A DNA stretch of 64,000 nucleotides from Pseudomonadota bacterium (lineage in GTDB: Bacteria; Pseudomonadota; Gammaproteobacteria; Burkholderiales; Rhodocyclaceae): contig JAGTRT010000020.1 in NCBI GenBank assembly GCA_018261895.1, forward strand, positions 1-64,000, written 5' to 3'. Numbering within the stretch: position 1 is the stretch's first letter; the number at the start of each line of letters is the position of its first letter. The notes beneath the pieces are model-generated. The model saw only the letters and a list, made by a program, of their open reading frames with translations, searched no databases and was not told the origin of the DNA. The translations under genes were made by a program, and so were the position numbers. Below, in pieces: positions 11,105 to 22,836 of this stretch.

Positions 11105-14100
11105 TATGCAGCCTCCTTCTGTGCAGCAGCGGCCATCTCGGTGAGGGCACGCTTGTATTCATGCGGATAGACTTTGACGAACTTCTCGCGGCTGGTTTCC
11201 CAGTTAGCGAGAAGCGCCTTGGCAGTTGCGCTGCCGGTGTACTCGGCGTGACGGGTGATCAGCTCCTTGAGCTGGGTCTCGTCGGCCTCGCCACGATGCA
11301 GCGGCTCTCCGGCGGCATGGCGGCTGGCCGGCAACACCTTTTCCAGCGCCACTTGCGCCAGGTTGCAGCGGTGCTTGAAGCTGCCATCCTCGTCCAGCAC
11401 GTAGGCGATACCGCCCGACATGCCGGCCGCGAAGTTGCGCCCGGTCATGCCCAGCACCACCACGGTACCGCCGGTCATGTATTCGCAACCATGGTCGCCC
11501 ACACCCTCGACAACGGCCGTTCCGCCGGAGTTGCGCACGCAGAAGCGTTCGCCGCCGACACCGGCGAAGAAGGCTTCGCCTTCGGTCGCGCCGTACATGA
11601 CGGTGTTGCCGCAGATGATGTTGTGCTGGGTGTTGCCACGGAAGTCCGGGCTCGGCTTGATGATGAGACGACCGCCCGACAGGCCCTTGCCCACGTAGTC
11701 GTTACCTTCGCCCGTCAGTTCCAGCGTCACGCCCCGTGCCAGGAAGGCACCAAAGGCCTGGCCGGCGGTGCCGGTCAGCTTGACGTGGATGGTGTCGTCC
11801 GGCAAACCGGCATGACCGTAGCGACGGGCAACTTCGCCCGACAGCATGGTGCCGCAGGTGCGGTTGACGTTGATGATCGTTGTTTCGATCTGGACCTTCT
11901 GGCCCTTTTCGAGCGCCGGCTTGGCTTCGGCAATCAGCTTGTGGTCGAGCGCCTTCTCGAGGCCGTGATCCTGGCCTTCGGTATGCAGGCGCGGCACATC
12001 GGCCGGCACGTTCGGCTGGAAGAAAATCTTGGAGAAATCCAGACCCTTGGCCTTCCAGTGCTCGATACCGGCACGCATGTCGAGCAGGTCGGCACGGCCG
12101 ACCAGATCGTCGAACTTGCGGATACCCAACTGGGCCATGATCTCGCGGACTTCCTCGGCGACGAAGAAGAAGTAATTGACGACATGCTCGGGCTGGCCGG
12201 AGAAGCGCTTGCGCAATTCCGGATCCTGCGTGGCCACACCGACCGGACAGGTATTCAGGTGGCACTTGCGCATCATGATGCAGCCTTCGACCACCAGCGG
12301 CGCGGTCGCAAAGCCGAACTCGTCGGCACCGAGCAGCGCACCGATAACGACGTCGCGACCAGTCTTCATCTGGCCGTCGACTTGAACACGAATGCGCGAA
12401 CGCAGACGGTTCAGCACCAGCGTCTGCTGGGTTTCGGACAAACCGAGTTCCCACGGCGTACCGGCATGCTTGATCGAGGATTGCGGCGAAGCGCCCGTAC
12501 CACCGTCAAAGCCGGCGATCACGACGTGATCGGCCTTGGCCTTGGCAACACCGGCAGCCACCGTGCCAACGCCGACTTCGGAAACGAGCTTGACCGAAAT
12601 CGAGGCCTTCGAGTTGGCATTCTTCAGATCGTGAATGAGCTGAGCCAAGTCTTCGATGGAGTAGATGTCGTGGTGCGGCGGCGGCGAAATCAGGCCGACA
12701 CCCGGCACCGAGTGACGCAGGAAGCCGATGTACTCGGACACCTTGTGACCCGGCAGCTGGCCGCCTTCACCCGGCTTGGCACCTTGCGCCATCTTGATCT
12801 GGATCTGGTCGGCATTGACCAGATATTCGGTCGTCACACCAAAGCGGCCGGAAGCGACCTGCTTGATGGCAGAGCGCAGCGAATCGCCTTCCTTGAACGT
12901 GTAGTCGCGCTCGATACGCGAGGCGCCGACCACTTCGGACAAGGTTTGACCGGCCTTGAGCGGAGCGAAGCGCTTGGCGTCCTCACCACCTTCGCCGGTA
13001 TTCGACTTGCCGCCGATGCGGTTCATGGCGATCGCCAGCGTCGTGTGCGCTTCGGTCGAAATGGAGCCGAGTGACATCGCGCCGGTAGCAAAACGCTTGA
13101 CGATTTCCTTGGCGGATTCGACTTCTTCGAGCGGAATTGCGGTGCCAGTCGGCTTGAATTCGAACAGGCCGCGCAGGGTCAGGTGACGCTTGGTCTGATC
13201 GTTGATCAGCTTGGCGTATTCCTTGTAGGTCTCGTACTTGCCGGAACGGGTCGAGTGCTGCAGCTTGGCGATCGAATCCGGCGTCCACATGTGCTCTTCG
13301 CCACGAACGCGGTAGGCGTATTCGCCGCCGGCATCGAGCATGGTGGCGAGAACCGGGTCGGCGGAGAAGGCTTCGCTGTGCAGGCGAATGGCCTCTTCTG
13401 CCACCTCGAAAACACCGATCCCTTCAACATTCGACGGCGTACCGGTGAAGTATTTCTCGACAAATTCCTTCTGCAAGCCGATGGCTTCGAAAATCTGGGC
13501 GCCGGTATAGGACATGTAGGTCGAGATGCCCATCTTGGACATGACCTTCATGAGACCCTTGCCGATGGCCTTGACGTAGTTCTTGGCGTATTTTTCGGCC
13601 TTCTCGGCGTCGCCCTTGGCGAAGCCGGCGATGGTTTCGAGCGCGACATACGGGTGAACCGCTTCTGCACCGTAGCCACCGAGCAAGGCAAAGTGATGGG
13701 TTTCACGCGCCGAACCGGTCTCGACCACGAGACCCGCACTGGTACGCAAGCCCTTCTTGACGAGATGCTGGTGGATCGCCGAGGTGGCGAGCAACGCCGG
13801 AATGGCGACATGCTCGGCGTCGACCTTGCGGTCGGAAACGATCAGGATGTTGGCACCGGAACGAACCGCATCCTCAGCATCCGCAGCCAGCGAAGCGAGG
13901 CGAGCCTCGATACCGTCCTTGCCCCAGGCAACCGGGTAGCAGATATCCAGTTCGAAGGACTGGAACTTGTTGGACGTGTACTTTTCGATGTTGCGCAGCT
14001 TCTCCATGTCGTCGAAAGACAACACGGGTTGCGACACTTCGAGACGAATCGGCGGGTTGATGTCGTTGGTGTTGAGCAGGTTCGGCTTCGGCCCAATGAA

Positions 14101-15750
14101 GGACACCAGCGACATGACCAGTTCTTCGCGGATCGGGTCGATCGGCGGATTGGTCACTTGTGCAAACAGCTGCTTGAAGTAGGTGTAGAGCGTCTTGTTC
14201 TTGGCCGACAGCACCGGCAGTGCCGAGTCGGTACCCATCGAACCCGTCGCTTCTTCACCGTTCTGAACCATCGGCTCAAGGATGATCTTGACGTCTTCCT
14301 GGGTGTAACCGAAAGCCTGTTGGCGATCGAGCAGCGAAGCAGCGGGGGCAGAGCACTTTTCGTTCGGCGCCGGTACTTCATCGAGCTTGATGCGGATCTT
14401 TTCGATCCACTCGCGATACGGCTTGGCGTTGGCCAGTGAATCCTTGAGCTCCTTGTCGTCGATGATGCGGCCCTGTTCCATGTCGATCAGGAACATCTTG
14501 CCGGGCTGGAGGCGCCACTTCTTGACGATCTTCTTTTCCGGAATCGGCAGCACACCCGATTCGGAGGCCATGACGACGAGGTCGTCATCGGTAACCAGAT
14601 AACGCGCCGGACGCAGACCGTTACGGTCGAGCGTTGCACCGATCTGACGACCATCGGTGAAAGCCACAGCGGCGGGGCCGTCCCATGGCTCCATCATCGC
14701 GGCGTGATATTCATAGAAGGCACGACGATTCTCGTCCATCTGTGAATGCTTTTCCCAGGCCTCCGGAATCATCAGCATGACAGCCTGGGCCAGCGAGTAA
14801 CCGCCACCCATCACCAGCAATTCGAGCGCGTTGTCGAATGACGCGGAGTCGGACTGACCGGGATAATGCAACGGCCAGACCTTCTTCAGATCGTCGCCGA
14901 GAATCGGTGAGGAAATTGCCTGCTCGCGCGCCTTGAACCAGTTAACGTTGCCGCGCACCGTGTTGATTTCGCCGTTGTGGGCAATATAGCGGAACGGATG
15001 CGCCAAATCCCAGGTCGGGAAGGTGTTGGTAGAGAAACGCTGATGCACCAGTGCGAGCGCCGAAACGGTGCGCTTGTCCTGAAGATCGAGGTAGTAAACG
15101 CCGACCTGATCAGCCAGCAGCAAGCCCTTGTAGTTGACCGTGCGCGCCGAGAAGGACGGTACGTAGAACTCCTGGCCAAATTTCAGCTTCAACGACTTGA
15201 TCGCGTTGGCGGCACGGCGGCGGATGATGTACAACTTGCGTTCAAGCGCATCGGTCACAAAAACATCCGGACCGCGTCCGACAAACACCTGACGGATGAC
15301 CGGCTCTTTGGCCCGGACCGTTGGCGACATAGGCATTTCGCGATTGACCGGCACATCGCGCCAGCCAAGCAATACCTGGCCTTCCGCTGCGATTGAACGC
15401 TCAATCTCTTCAATGCAGGCGTAGCGCGACGCGGCTTCCTGCGGCAGGAAAACCATACCGACGCCATACTCACCCGCGGGCGGCAGCTCGACACCCTGGC
15501 GCGCCATTTCCTCGCGATAGAATTGATCCGGTATCTGGATCAGAATGCCCGCGCCATCCCCCTGCAAGGGATCAGCACCCACGGCACCGCGGTGATCGAT
15601 ATTCTTCAGGATCTGCAAACCCTGCTCGACGATGCCATGATTTTTCTGACCCTTAACATGGGCCACAAAGCCTACGCCGCAGGCATCATGTTCGTTGGCT
15701 GGGTCATACAAACCCTGCCGCTCAGGTACTCCCGGTTCCATCACACGCAT
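11104..15750 (-). CDS. gltB: Glutamate synthase large subunit
   Basis: 1548 aa; [11 protein letters not shown]-terminal glutaminase, [22 protein letters not shown]. Confidence 0.97.
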   Translation of the reverse strand: MRVMEPGVPERQGLYDPANEHDACGVGFVAHVKGQKNHGIVEQGLQILKNIDHRGAVGADPLQGDGAGILIQIPDQFYREEMARQGVELPPAGEYGVGMVFLPQEAASRYACIEEIERSIAAEGQVLLGWRDVPVNREMPMSPTVRAKEPVIRQVFVGRGPDVFVTDALERKLYIIRRRAANAIKSLKLKFGQEFYVPSFSARTVNYKGLLLADQVGVYYLDLQDKRTVSALALVHQRFSTNTFPTWDLAHPFRYIAHNGEINTVRGNVNWFKAREQAISSPILGDDLKKVWPLHYPGQSDSASFDNALELLVMGGGYSLAQAVMLMIPEAWEKHSQMDENRRAFYEYHAAMMEPWDGPAAVAFTDGRQIGATLDRNGLRPARYLVTDDDLVVMASESGVLPIPEKKIVKKWRLQPGKMFLIDMEQGRIIDDKELKDSLANAKPYREWIEKIRIKLDEVPAPNEKCSAPAASLLDRQQAFGYTQEDVKIILEPMVQNGEEATGSMGTDSALPVLSAKNKTLYTYFKQLFAQVTNPPIDPIREELVMSLVSFIGPKPNLLNTNDINPPIRLEVSQPVLSFDDMEKLRNIEKYTSNKFQSFELDICYPVAWGKDGIEARLASLAADAEDAVRSGANILIVSDRKVDAEHVAIPALLATSAIHQHLVKKGLRTSAGLVVETGSARETHHFALLGGYGAEAVHPYVALETIAGFAKGDAEKAEKYAKNYVKAIGKGLMKVMSKMGISTYMSYTGAQIFEAIGLQKEFVEKYFTGTPSNVEGIGVFEVAEEAIRLHSEAFSADPVLATMLDAGGEYAYRVRGEEHMWTPDSIAKLQHSTRSGKYETYKEYAKLINDQTKRHLTLRGLFEFKPTGTAIPLEEVESAKEIVKRFATGAMSLGSISTEAHTTLAIAMNRIGGKSNTGEGGEDAKRFAPLKAGQTLSEVVGASRIERDYTFKEGDSLRSAIKQVASGRFGVTTEYLVNADQIQIKMAQGAKPGEGGQLPGHKVSEYIGFLRHSVPGVGLISPPPHHDIYSIEDLAQLIHDLKNANSKASISVKLVSEVGVGTVAAGVAKAKADHVVIAGFDGGTGASPQSSIKHAGTPWELGLSETQQTLVLNRLRSRIRVQVDGQMKTGRDVVIGALLGADEFGFATAPLVVEGCIMMRKCHLNTCPVGVATQDPELRKRFSGQPEHVVNYFFFVAEEVREIMAQLGIRKFDDLVGRADLLDMRAGIEHWKAKGLDFSKIFFQPNVPADVPRLHTEGQDHGLEKALDHKLIAEAKPALEKGQKVQIETTIINVNRTCGTMLSGEVARRYGHAGLPDDTIHVKLTGTAGQAFGAFLARGVTLELTGEGNDYVGKGLSGGRLIIKPSPDFRGNTQHNIICGNTVMYGATEGEAFFAGVGGERFCVRNSGGTAVVEGVGDHGCEYMTGGTVVVLGMTGRNFAAGMSGGIAYVLDEDGSFKHRCNLAQVALEKVLPASRHAAGEPLHRGEADETQLKELITRHAEYTGSATAKALLANWETSREKFVKVYPHEYKRALTEMAAAAQKEAA

Positions 15751-15927
15751 TCCTTCGAATAACTTGACCGAAACAGGTCGGCCAATGTTGAAAAAAGCCG
15801 ATCGTCATAATTTCTGCGTCGGCCTATAGGAAAATTAGAGGCAACCATCAAATATACTGGCAAACCCCTGCTAATTCAAGATACTGCAGCGCACCAACTA
15901 CGCGCACCGGAACTCAAAACTCCCCGT

Positions 15928-17022
15928 TCAGGTGCATCTAGCCTCGATCGCTGCAGCAATCTGCTCGGTACTTGCCAGATCAGAAACGACTGCCTTACCA
16001 ATGCTTTCAAGCAGGACCAATCGAAGCCTCCCCTCCTGGACCTTCTTGTCATGGCTCATCAATTCGAGATATTTCGCCACGCCAAGCTTGGGAGCCTTTA
16101 CTGGCAACCCGGCCCGGACAAACAGGTCTTCTATTCGCCCCACGGAAGCTTCATTCAGCCAGCCCAACTTACAGGACAACTCAGCAGCAATTAGCGTGCC
16201 GGCAGCCACCGCTTCACCATGGAGCCACTCCCCATATCCCATACCGGTCTCGATAGCATGGCCAAAGGTATGCCCCAAGTTAAGCAGCGCACGCTCACCC
16301 GTTTCTTTTTCGTCAGCCGCTACCACCTCGGCCTTATTGGCACAGGAACGGCGAATTGCAAACCCCAGGGCATCCGGATCCCGGGCAAGCAAGCTCCCCA
16401 AGTTACCCTCCAGCCACACCAAAAAGTTGACATCCCGGATCAGCCCGTATTTGATGACCTCTGCCAAGCCTGCTTTTAATTCCCTATCGGGCAAGGTGTT
16501 CAGGGTGGAAATATCAGCCAGCACCAACTGAGGCTGGTAAAACGCCCCAATCATGTTCTTGCCCATCGGATGGTTGATCGCAGTCTTCCCACCGACAGAC
16601 GAGTCGACCTGCGACAACAAGGTCGTTGGCACCTGAATAAAGGGCATTCCGCGCTGGTAGCACGCCGCGGCAAAGCCTCCCATGTCACCAACGACCCCGC
16701 CGCCCAGCGCTATCAGCGTCGTGCCACGCTCACAGCGAGCGCCAAGAAGGGCATCAAAGATTAAATTGAGCGTTTCCCAGTTCTTGAACTGCTCACCATC
16801 CGGCAACACTACCGATATAGGCTCAATCCCAGCCTGAATCAGGGCTGCCTCAAGGCTTGCGAGATATAGAGGCGCGACAGTGGTATTGGTAACCACCAAC
16901 GCCTTCTTCTGCTTGATGAATGGCCCGATTAATTCTGACCGTCCCAGCAACTCGGATCCAATGTATATGGGATATGAGCGATCACCTAGCGCTACGCTCA
17001 GTTGTTCTATGGAGTCTGACAT
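15928..17022 (-). CDS. aroB: 3-dehydroquinate synthase
   Basis: 364 aa; [44 protein letters not shown]. Confidence 0.97.
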   Translation of the reverse strand: MSDSIEQLSVALGDRSYPIYIGSELLGRSELIGPFIKQKKALVVTNTTVAPLYLASLEAALIQAGIEPISVVLPDGEQFKNWETLNLIFDALLGARCERGTTLIALGGGVVGDMGGFAAACYQRGMPFIQVPTTLLSQVDSSVGGKTAINHPMGKNMIGAFYQPQLVLADISTLNTLPDRELKAGLAEVIKYGLIRDVNFLVWLEGNLGSLLARDPDALGFAIRRSCANKAEVVAADEKETGERALLNLGHTFGHAIETGMGYGEWLHGEAVAAGTLIAAELSCKLGWLNEASVGRIEDLFVRAGLPVKAPKLGVAKYLELMSHDKKVQEGRLRLVLLESIGKAVVSDLASTEQIAAAIEARCT

Positions 17023-17537
17023 TGCTGGTTGAATTCCTTGAGAAGATGCAAAACGATGCCCGAGGCGACCAAATGCCCACCATCAACAACGATGTGAGCA
17101 GTTTCGCGATAAAGCGGGTCACGAATCGCGTGCAACTCCTCTAACTTGGCCAAAGGATCAGGCACGTGCAGCAAAGGTCGATTGCGATCATGTCGGGTAC
17201 GTTCGTAGAGTAGCAATGGCGGAACGTTGAGATATACAACCCATCCGGTCTCCCGTAAGCGCTGCCGATTTTCAGGTAACAGAACAACCCCACCACCCGT
17301 CGCCATCACAATGTTGCTCATCGCCGTCAGCTCGCGAATGGTCTGAGCCTCCCGACGCCGAAACCCATCTTCGCCCTCAATCTCGAAAATTGTTGGGATG
17401 GGCACACCAGTACGCTCCACTATCTCATGGTCTGAATCAAAAAAAGAACGCGACAAGCGCTTCCCCAACTGCCGACCAACAGTTGTCTTGCCCGCTCCCA
17501 TAAGACCGACGAGATAGAGGTTACGATAATTTTCCAC
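17007..17537 (-). CDS. aroK: Shikimate kinase
   Basis: 176 aa; [20 protein letters not shown]. Confidence 0.96.
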   Translation of the reverse strand: MENYRNLYLVGLMGAGKTTVGRQLGKRLSRSFFDSDHEIVERTGVPIPTIFEIEGEDGFRRREAQTIRELTAMSNIVMATGGGVVLLPENRQRLRETGWVVYLNVPPLLLYERTRHDRNRPLLHVPDPLAKLEELHAIRDPLYRETAHIVVDGGHLVASGIVLHLLKEFNQQCQTP

Positions 17538-17567
17538 GGGCGAATTTTAGCTGACTACTTGTTAGAC

Positions 17568-17600
17568 ACAAAAAAAGGCCGGCAATGCCGGCCTTTTTTG
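17568..17600. terminator. Rho-independent terminator
   Basis: AAAAAAAGGCCGGCAATGCCGGCCTTTTTTT. Confidence 0.85.
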
Positions 17601-17619
17601 AAAACTCAGAGAGCACCGA

Positions 17620-19809
17620 TCAATCAAAACGCATCTTGTCGGATATTACGCGCGGCGTGATAAAGACCAGCAACTCGCGACGTTTCCCGGTGTCGTTCTT
17701 ATATTTGAATAACCAGCCAAGAAATGGAATATCACCGAGCAGTGGAACCTTCTCGATAATATCCTGGCTATCGGTAATAAACACACCGCCAATAACCACA
17801 GTCCCGCCGTTTTCAACTACGACATTCGTTTCGACAATAGAACTCTTGATCGGTGGGTTTCCTGCAATAGCCCTCGTCCAGTCAGGCTCCTCTTTCTTTA
17901 CCAGAAGGGCCATCCGAACTGTCCCCTCAGGTGTAATTTGCGGTGTTGCCTCCAATGACAACTTAGCCGGCTTAAAACTAACGGTACAAGTCCTCCCCGT
18001 CGCACTGTCAGTACATACCACGTAGGGAACCTCTGTTCCATCTTCAATTTTGGCTTTAACGTTGTTTGCTGTTATTACACGCGGACTAGAAATTACTTTG
18101 CCAAGACCATCTGACTCTAATGCGGCTATCTCAACATTTAAAATTCTAGTTAATGCAGAATTAAAAAGTGAAAATGCCATCGTCCCGCCAGTAGAAGCAA
18201 ACGAAGGCAAATTTACACCCAACATCGGAGTTTGCGTGAGCACCGCAGGCGTAACGGTTGTTTTAGCTACGCCATCAGTGATGGTGGTAGTTCCTGTTGC
18301 AGGAGCGTAACTTCCACCGACAAAACCCGCAGTATTTCCGCTTCCAAAGATATTACCAGGCCCATTAGTAATCGATGCTTGTTGCGAATTTATCAGACCC
18401 AATTTAGCACCAATCGCCCGATTGAAACTATCCGTTGCCTCAACTACACGAGCTTCAATTAAGACCTGACGAGCACCTACATCTATAGCCCTGATAAACG
18501 TACGAATCTCGTCTAGCTTAGATGGAATATCATTTACAAAAACAATATTCGATTGAGCATCTGCAACTGCACTACCTCGCTTGCTTAGAATTCGCTGTGC
18601 AGATCCTTGGCCACCACCGCCGCCCGTCACCACTCCCGCCAACAAGCGGGCAACATCAATGGCCTTCTGGTAATTCAACTGAAACTGTTCAAGCTTAATC
18701 GGCTCCAACTCGCTTATCTGCTGTTTCGACTCAAAATCAAGCTTTTCTCGAGTGGATATTTCATCGCGGGGAGCAATCATGATGATGTTGCCCTTCTTGC
18801 GCATATCCAAACCTTTTTGCTGGAAAATGATATCGATCACCTGATCTGCAGGGACATCCTTTAAGACAAGGGTGGTTGTTCCTGTAACCGTCTCACTGAT
18901 AACCGCATTGAGATTGAGCTCTTCTGCCATTAAGCGCAAAAGTGCACGTACATCACCGTTCTGGTAATTGATGCTGACACGAGGCCCTTGGTAACCGATC
19001 TTTGATCCTTGGACCAACTTGTTCGGATCTTCTACGATTTGTTTAACTTCGACTATGAACTGGTTGTCGCTTTGATAGGCGTTGTGCTCCCAAACCCCCT
19101 TTGGCGAGATTATCATGCGCACATTGTCGCCAAATGCCTTGGTTTCAACCGTACTTACCGGCGTGGCAAAGTCATTTACATCAAGCTTCCGCCGCAGGCG
19201 CTCTGGTGCAGTTGTTTTCACAAAGTCAACGATCAGATTTGGGCCTTGCTGCCTAATATCAATTCCTGTTCCTGCGTCGCTAAGGTCTACAACGATCCTA
19301 CCTTCTCCATCTTTTCCTCTTCGGAACATGACGTCGTTAACTGTATGCTTGGCTCCAACCAAACTCTCTTCAGCGAATCTAGTTGCTCGCTGAGCCGCGG
19401 AATCCGCCAGTCTCTCGACTGGTGACAAGGTCACATAGAGTGATTTCCCGTCAATGCGAGTCTTGTAGTTCATATTCTTAACAAGATTCAGCACAACGCG
19501 GGTTCGATCACCAACTTGAACAACATTCATTCCTTTTAAATCACCTTGATTGAAAACTTGGCTGGTTTTCCCCAATCCATTTGCAGTGGACTGAAAATCC
19601 AAGGCGATTTTTGCAGGATTTGCAACGCTAAAGCCAGGTGGTGGCGACGAGAGGGGCTCTTTCAAATCAATTCTGAGGGCGACATCATTTCCTTGCTGAG
19701 CCACATTCACTGACTCAATTACATTGGTCGGCGGAGCCTCCGCTTTTACTTGGGATGCTAACGCAAGGCAGGTCGAGGCGACGGCCATCGCATAGGTGAT
19801 CAATTTCAT
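17620..19809 (-). CDS. pilQ: Type IV pilus secretin
   Basis: 729 aa; AMIN-like N-terminus, STN, secretin domain; last gene of pilMNOPQ order. Confidence 0.95.
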   Translation of the reverse strand: MKLITYAMAVASTCLALASQVKAEAPPTNVIESVNVAQQGNDVALRIDLKEPLSSPPPGFSVANPAKIALDFQSTANGLGKTSQVFNQGDLKGMNVVQVGDRTRVVLNLVKNMNYKTRIDGKSLYVTLSPVERLADSAAQRATRFAEESLVGAKHTVNDVMFRRGKDGEGRIVVDLSDAGTGIDIRQQGPNLIVDFVKTTAPERLRRKLDVNDFATPVSTVETKAFGDNVRMIISPKGVWEHNAYQSDNQFIVEVKQIVEDPNKLVQGSKIGYQGPRVSINYQNGDVRALLRLMAEELNLNAVISETVTGTTTLVLKDVPADQVIDIIFQQKGLDMRKKGNIIMIAPRDEISTREKLDFESKQQISELEPIKLEQFQLNYQKAIDVARLLAGVVTGGGGGQGSAQRILSKRGSAVADAQSNIVFVNDIPSKLDEIRTFIRAIDVGARQVLIEARVVEATDSFNRAIGAKLGLINSQQASITNGPGNIFGSGNTAGFVGGSYAPATGTTTITDGVAKTTVTPAVLTQTPMLGVNLPSFASTGGTMAFSLFNSALTRILNVEIAALESDGLGKVISSPRVITANNVKAKIEDGTEVPYVVCTDSATGRTCTVSFKPAKLSLEATPQITPEGTVRMALLVKKEEPDWTRAIAGNPPIKSSIVETNVVVENGGTVVIGGVFITDSQDIIEKVPLLGDIPFLGWLFKYKNDTGKRRELLVFITPRVISDKMRFD

Positions 19810-20351
19810 TTCTTGCTTCCCTCCTTGCTCTGCAAGTAAAGCGAGCTCTTGCGCTCAGTCCAGTCACCTGCAGAATCTTGAATCAACTCACGCAGTTGAA
19901 CCTCTGTATCTGAAATCTGCGTAACCATACCGAAGTCAAGGCCAATATAATCACCCACCTTGATTTGTTTGACCTTGTCTTCCACTTGAATAACAGCCAT
20001 TGGGCGCTTGTTAACATTCATATATCCAATCATTTTTAAAGATTCGATAGGATATTTCTCCAGAAGGCTATTACGCACCTCCCTAGCCTCGAAGTCAGGC
20101 TGAAACGCTCCGCCTTTCCCTGCAACCTGTTTATATTTAGACTCAGGTTCGATTTTGTTTGGCTTGAACGGATCCAAGAGGCCCTCCGCCTCGTAAGGGA
20201 CAGGCTCATATGGCTTAACTTCGGGCAACTTAGGTATGCTCCCTCGCATGTCCTTAGTGTTTTCCACCATCCATTGTTTTAGGTCGTCGTGGTCTCCTCC
20301 GGCACAGGCACCGAGGCAACCACACAGGGCGATGAGCAGTAGTCGATTCAC
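19806..20351 (-). CDS. pilP: Type IV pilus lipoprotein
   Basis: 181 aa; lipobox LCGCLGAC; position in operon. Confidence 0.93.
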   Translation of the reverse strand: MNRLLLIALCGCLGACAGGDHDDLKQWMVENTKDMRGSIPKLPEVKPYEPVPYEAEGLLDPFKPNKIEPESKYKQVAGKGGAFQPDFEAREVRNSLLEKYPIESLKMIGYMNVNKRPMAVIQVEDKVKQIKVGDYIGLDFGMVTQISDTEVQLRELIQDSAGDWTERKSSLYLQSKEGSKK

Positions 20352-21028
20352 TTCTTCGCTCCTTGTGCCTTCTTTTCCTGCTCGGCTTTTTTCTGCCTCG
20401 CTATCTCTTCTTCATCTAGGTAGCGGAAAGTCTTCGTTGTTGCATCTAGCGATAGCTGACCGCCATCCTTTACCGGAGAGATCGAAATATTGTTCAAGGT
20501 CACTATTCTAGGCAATTTGGCGATATCGGCCGCAAACGCACCAAAATCGTGATAATTCCCGTTGATTTTCACGGTGATCGGCAACTCAGCGTAGAAGTCC
20601 TTGATTTGTTCCTGGCCTGGTTTGAACAATTCGAACTGCAAGCCTCTCCCAAGTCCAGCCTGATTAACCTCTATTAACAACGCCTCAATCTCTGATTTAT
20701 CAGGCAATTGCTTTAGCAAGGCACCAAACGAACGGTCAATTTCAGCCAATTGCTGGATGTAAAGATCAAGATTTACTGCTTGGCGCTTCTTATCAAGGTA
20801 CTGTTGCTTGAGCGTTTCCTCTTCTCGCTGTTTTGTCTCGAGTTCAGTCAGTTGATCGCTCCATACAAACCACCAGCCAGCCAGCAATATTGCAGCAAAC
20901 AAGGCTATTAGAACCGTAATTTTGGGGATTAATGGCCAAGCACCCGGATCATTCGGATTCAAAAGCCGAAAATCATCCGCTATTGACTGAAAATCAATTT
21001 TGGGAAACGAAATACTCTTGGCGTTCAT
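20348..21028 (-). CDS. pilO: Type IV pilus inner-membrane protein
   Basis: 226 aa; one TM plus coiled coil; ATGA-coupled to neighbours. Confidence 0.93.
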   Translation of the reverse strand: MNAKSISFPKIDFQSIADDFRLLNPNDPGAWPLIPKITVLIALFAAILLAGWWFVWSDQLTELETKQREEETLKQQYLDKKRQAVNLDLYIQQLAEIDRSFGALLKQLPDKSEIEALLIEVNQAGLGRGLQFELFKPGQEQIKDFYAELPITVKINGNYHDFGAFAADIAKLPRIVTLNNISISPVKDGGQLSLDATTKTFRYLDEEEIARQKKAEQEKKAQGAKK

Positions 21029-21594
21029 TTTTTCACCTGCCCTTCATCAGGCTTCACCCGAGTGAGAACAAATGTCATGCCAAACTCATTTATCCGGCGT
21101 CCATTGACCACAACAGCCTTACTCTCAATCAACTGCGGATTTTCCAACCAAGGCGATGCCTCGAGATTCCGCATCAATGCAGAGATCCGGGCGTTTGACT
21201 GCGCATGCCCAGTCACATTTACCTTCAATCCATCCTGTTTCAAGGATTTGAGATAAATGCCTTCGGGAACTTGCGTGACCAGTTCGCTCAAGAGGTAAAC
21301 CGTTTCGCCTCGATCCCGCTGCAGGTTTTCGATGACCTGCTTGCGTGCCAGCAAGGCCTGGGTCTGCTCCTTGAGTCGCTTGATCTGGTCAAGTTGCTTA
21401 TCCAGAACGGCTATTTCGCCCTTGAGGAAATTGTTAGAGCTGTCCTGGTTACTAATTGCGCCACCAATCAATGTGTAGACTGCAAACACAATCAGCGCTC
21501 CAAGCACCGAAACCAGACCAGCCAATACATAAAATTGTTCGCGTCGGGCTTTTTTTGCCTCTTCGCGATGAGGGAGGAGGTTGATGCGAATCAT
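21025..21594 (-). CDS. pilN: Type IV pilus inner-membrane protein
   Basis: 189 aa; MIRINLLPHREEAKKARREQFY. Confidence 0.94.
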   Translation of the reverse strand: MIRINLLPHREEAKKARREQFYVLAGLVSVLGALIVFAVYTLIGGAISNQDSSNNFLKGEIAVLDKQLDQIKRLKEQTQALLARKQVIENLQRDRGETVYLLSELVTQVPEGIYLKSLKQDGLKVNVTGHAQSNARISALMRNLEASPWLENPQLIESKAVVVNGRRINEFGMTFVLTRVKPDEGQVKK

Positions 21595-22676
21595 GATGGA
21601 TCGAACCTCCGCAATGCCAAGCCGCAGGCCACCATCAGCGACGAGGCATCTGCAAGCAGGCTTTTTGCCCGAACACGGTCAGAAAGGACCATGTTGGCGA
21701 AGGGATTGGCGATCAGGGTGTTGACCTGCGTCCGGGTAGCCACGACTTCGTCAATACCCGGAATAACTGCACAGCCACCAGCCAGAACAATATGATCGAC
21801 CTGATTGAACTGTGTCGAAGTGAAGAAGAACTGGAGCGCTCTGGATACTTCAAGCGCCAGATTTTCCATGAATGGATTCAGAAGCTCGATTTCGTAGCCT
21901 TCGGGTAAGTTTCCGGCACGCTTTGCGGCTTCGGCATCTTCGTAGTTCATTCCGTAGTGGCGGGCAATATCCTGGGTCAGGAGACCACCGCCGAATGCCT
22001 GTTCGCGAGCATAGACCTGCTGGCCATTTCGCAACACGGTCAGGTTCATTACGTTTGCACCAGCATCCACCAGCGCAACCACCTGATTTTTCCCTGACTC
22101 AGGCAACTGACGCTCGATCAATTCAAAAGCGGCCAGCGCAGCGAAGGACTCGACATCAACCACAATCGCTTTCAGACCCGCGGCATCTGCAACAGCGACG
22201 CGGTCTTCAACCCGCTCTTTTTTGGAGGCTGCAATCAGGACCTCAAGTTCATCCGGCACGGCCGGAGCAGGACCAATGACCTGGTAATCCAGATTGACTT
22301 CATCGATCGCAAACGGGATATATTGATTTGCCTCGGTCTCGACCTGCCCCTCGAGCTCGTCATCGCGAAGCCCGGCCGGCACGATGATTTTTTTCGTAAT
22401 CACGGCGGAACCAGGCAAGGCCATGGCGACATTTCGGGTAGAGGTACCCATTCGCTTCCAGGCTCGCTTGACGCAATCGACCACGCCATCCAGATTCGCG
22501 ATATTGCCATCGGAAACCGCGTCCTTCGGCAACACCTCGATGGTGTAGCGCTCAACGCGATAGCCGTCTTTCCCGTTGGCGGTCAGTTCAACCATTTTGA
22601 CGGCGGACGAACTGATGTCCAAACCGAATAATGAACGCGCCTTGGGATTTAACAACGCTGAGATATCAAAGCCCAC
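21591..22676 (-). CDS. pilM: Type IV pilus assembly actin-like ATPase
   Basis: 361 aa; FGLDISSSAVKMVEL. Confidence 0.95.
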   Translation of the reverse strand: MGFDISALLNPKARSLFGLDISSSAVKMVELTANGKDGYRVERYTIEVLPKDAVSDGNIANLDGVVDCVKRAWKRMGTSTRNVAMALPGSAVITKKIIVPAGLRDDELEGQVETEANQYIPFAIDEVNLDYQVIGPAPAVPDELEVLIAASKKERVEDRVAVADAAGLKAIVVDVESFAALAAFELIERQLPESGKNQVVALVDAGANVMNLTVLRNGQQVYAREQAFGGGLLTQDIARHYGMNYEDAEAAKRAGNLPEGYEIELLNPFMENLALEVSRALQFFFTSTQFNQVDHIVLAGGCAVIPGIDEVVATRTQVNTLIANPFANMVLSDRVRAKSLLADASSLMVACGLALRRFDPS

Positions 22677-22836
22677 CAGACCCCCAAAAAGTCCTTACGG
22701 AATGCGAAGTTAGCAAAATAACCAATAATTCACTTCAGATGCTAACAATAACATCTAGTCATGTAAAGCAATTTCACGGCATAGATTTGGCCCGGCGTAT
22801 AATCCGCGCAACTCCTATTTTGCCGTTCAGACCACC

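Noticed and set aside
9512-13074. Long forward ORFs (552 and 637 aa) antisense to gltD/gltB
   Set aside because: Compositionally biased mirror ORFs of well-supported gltBD; the first also reads through the dispersed repeat and terminator.
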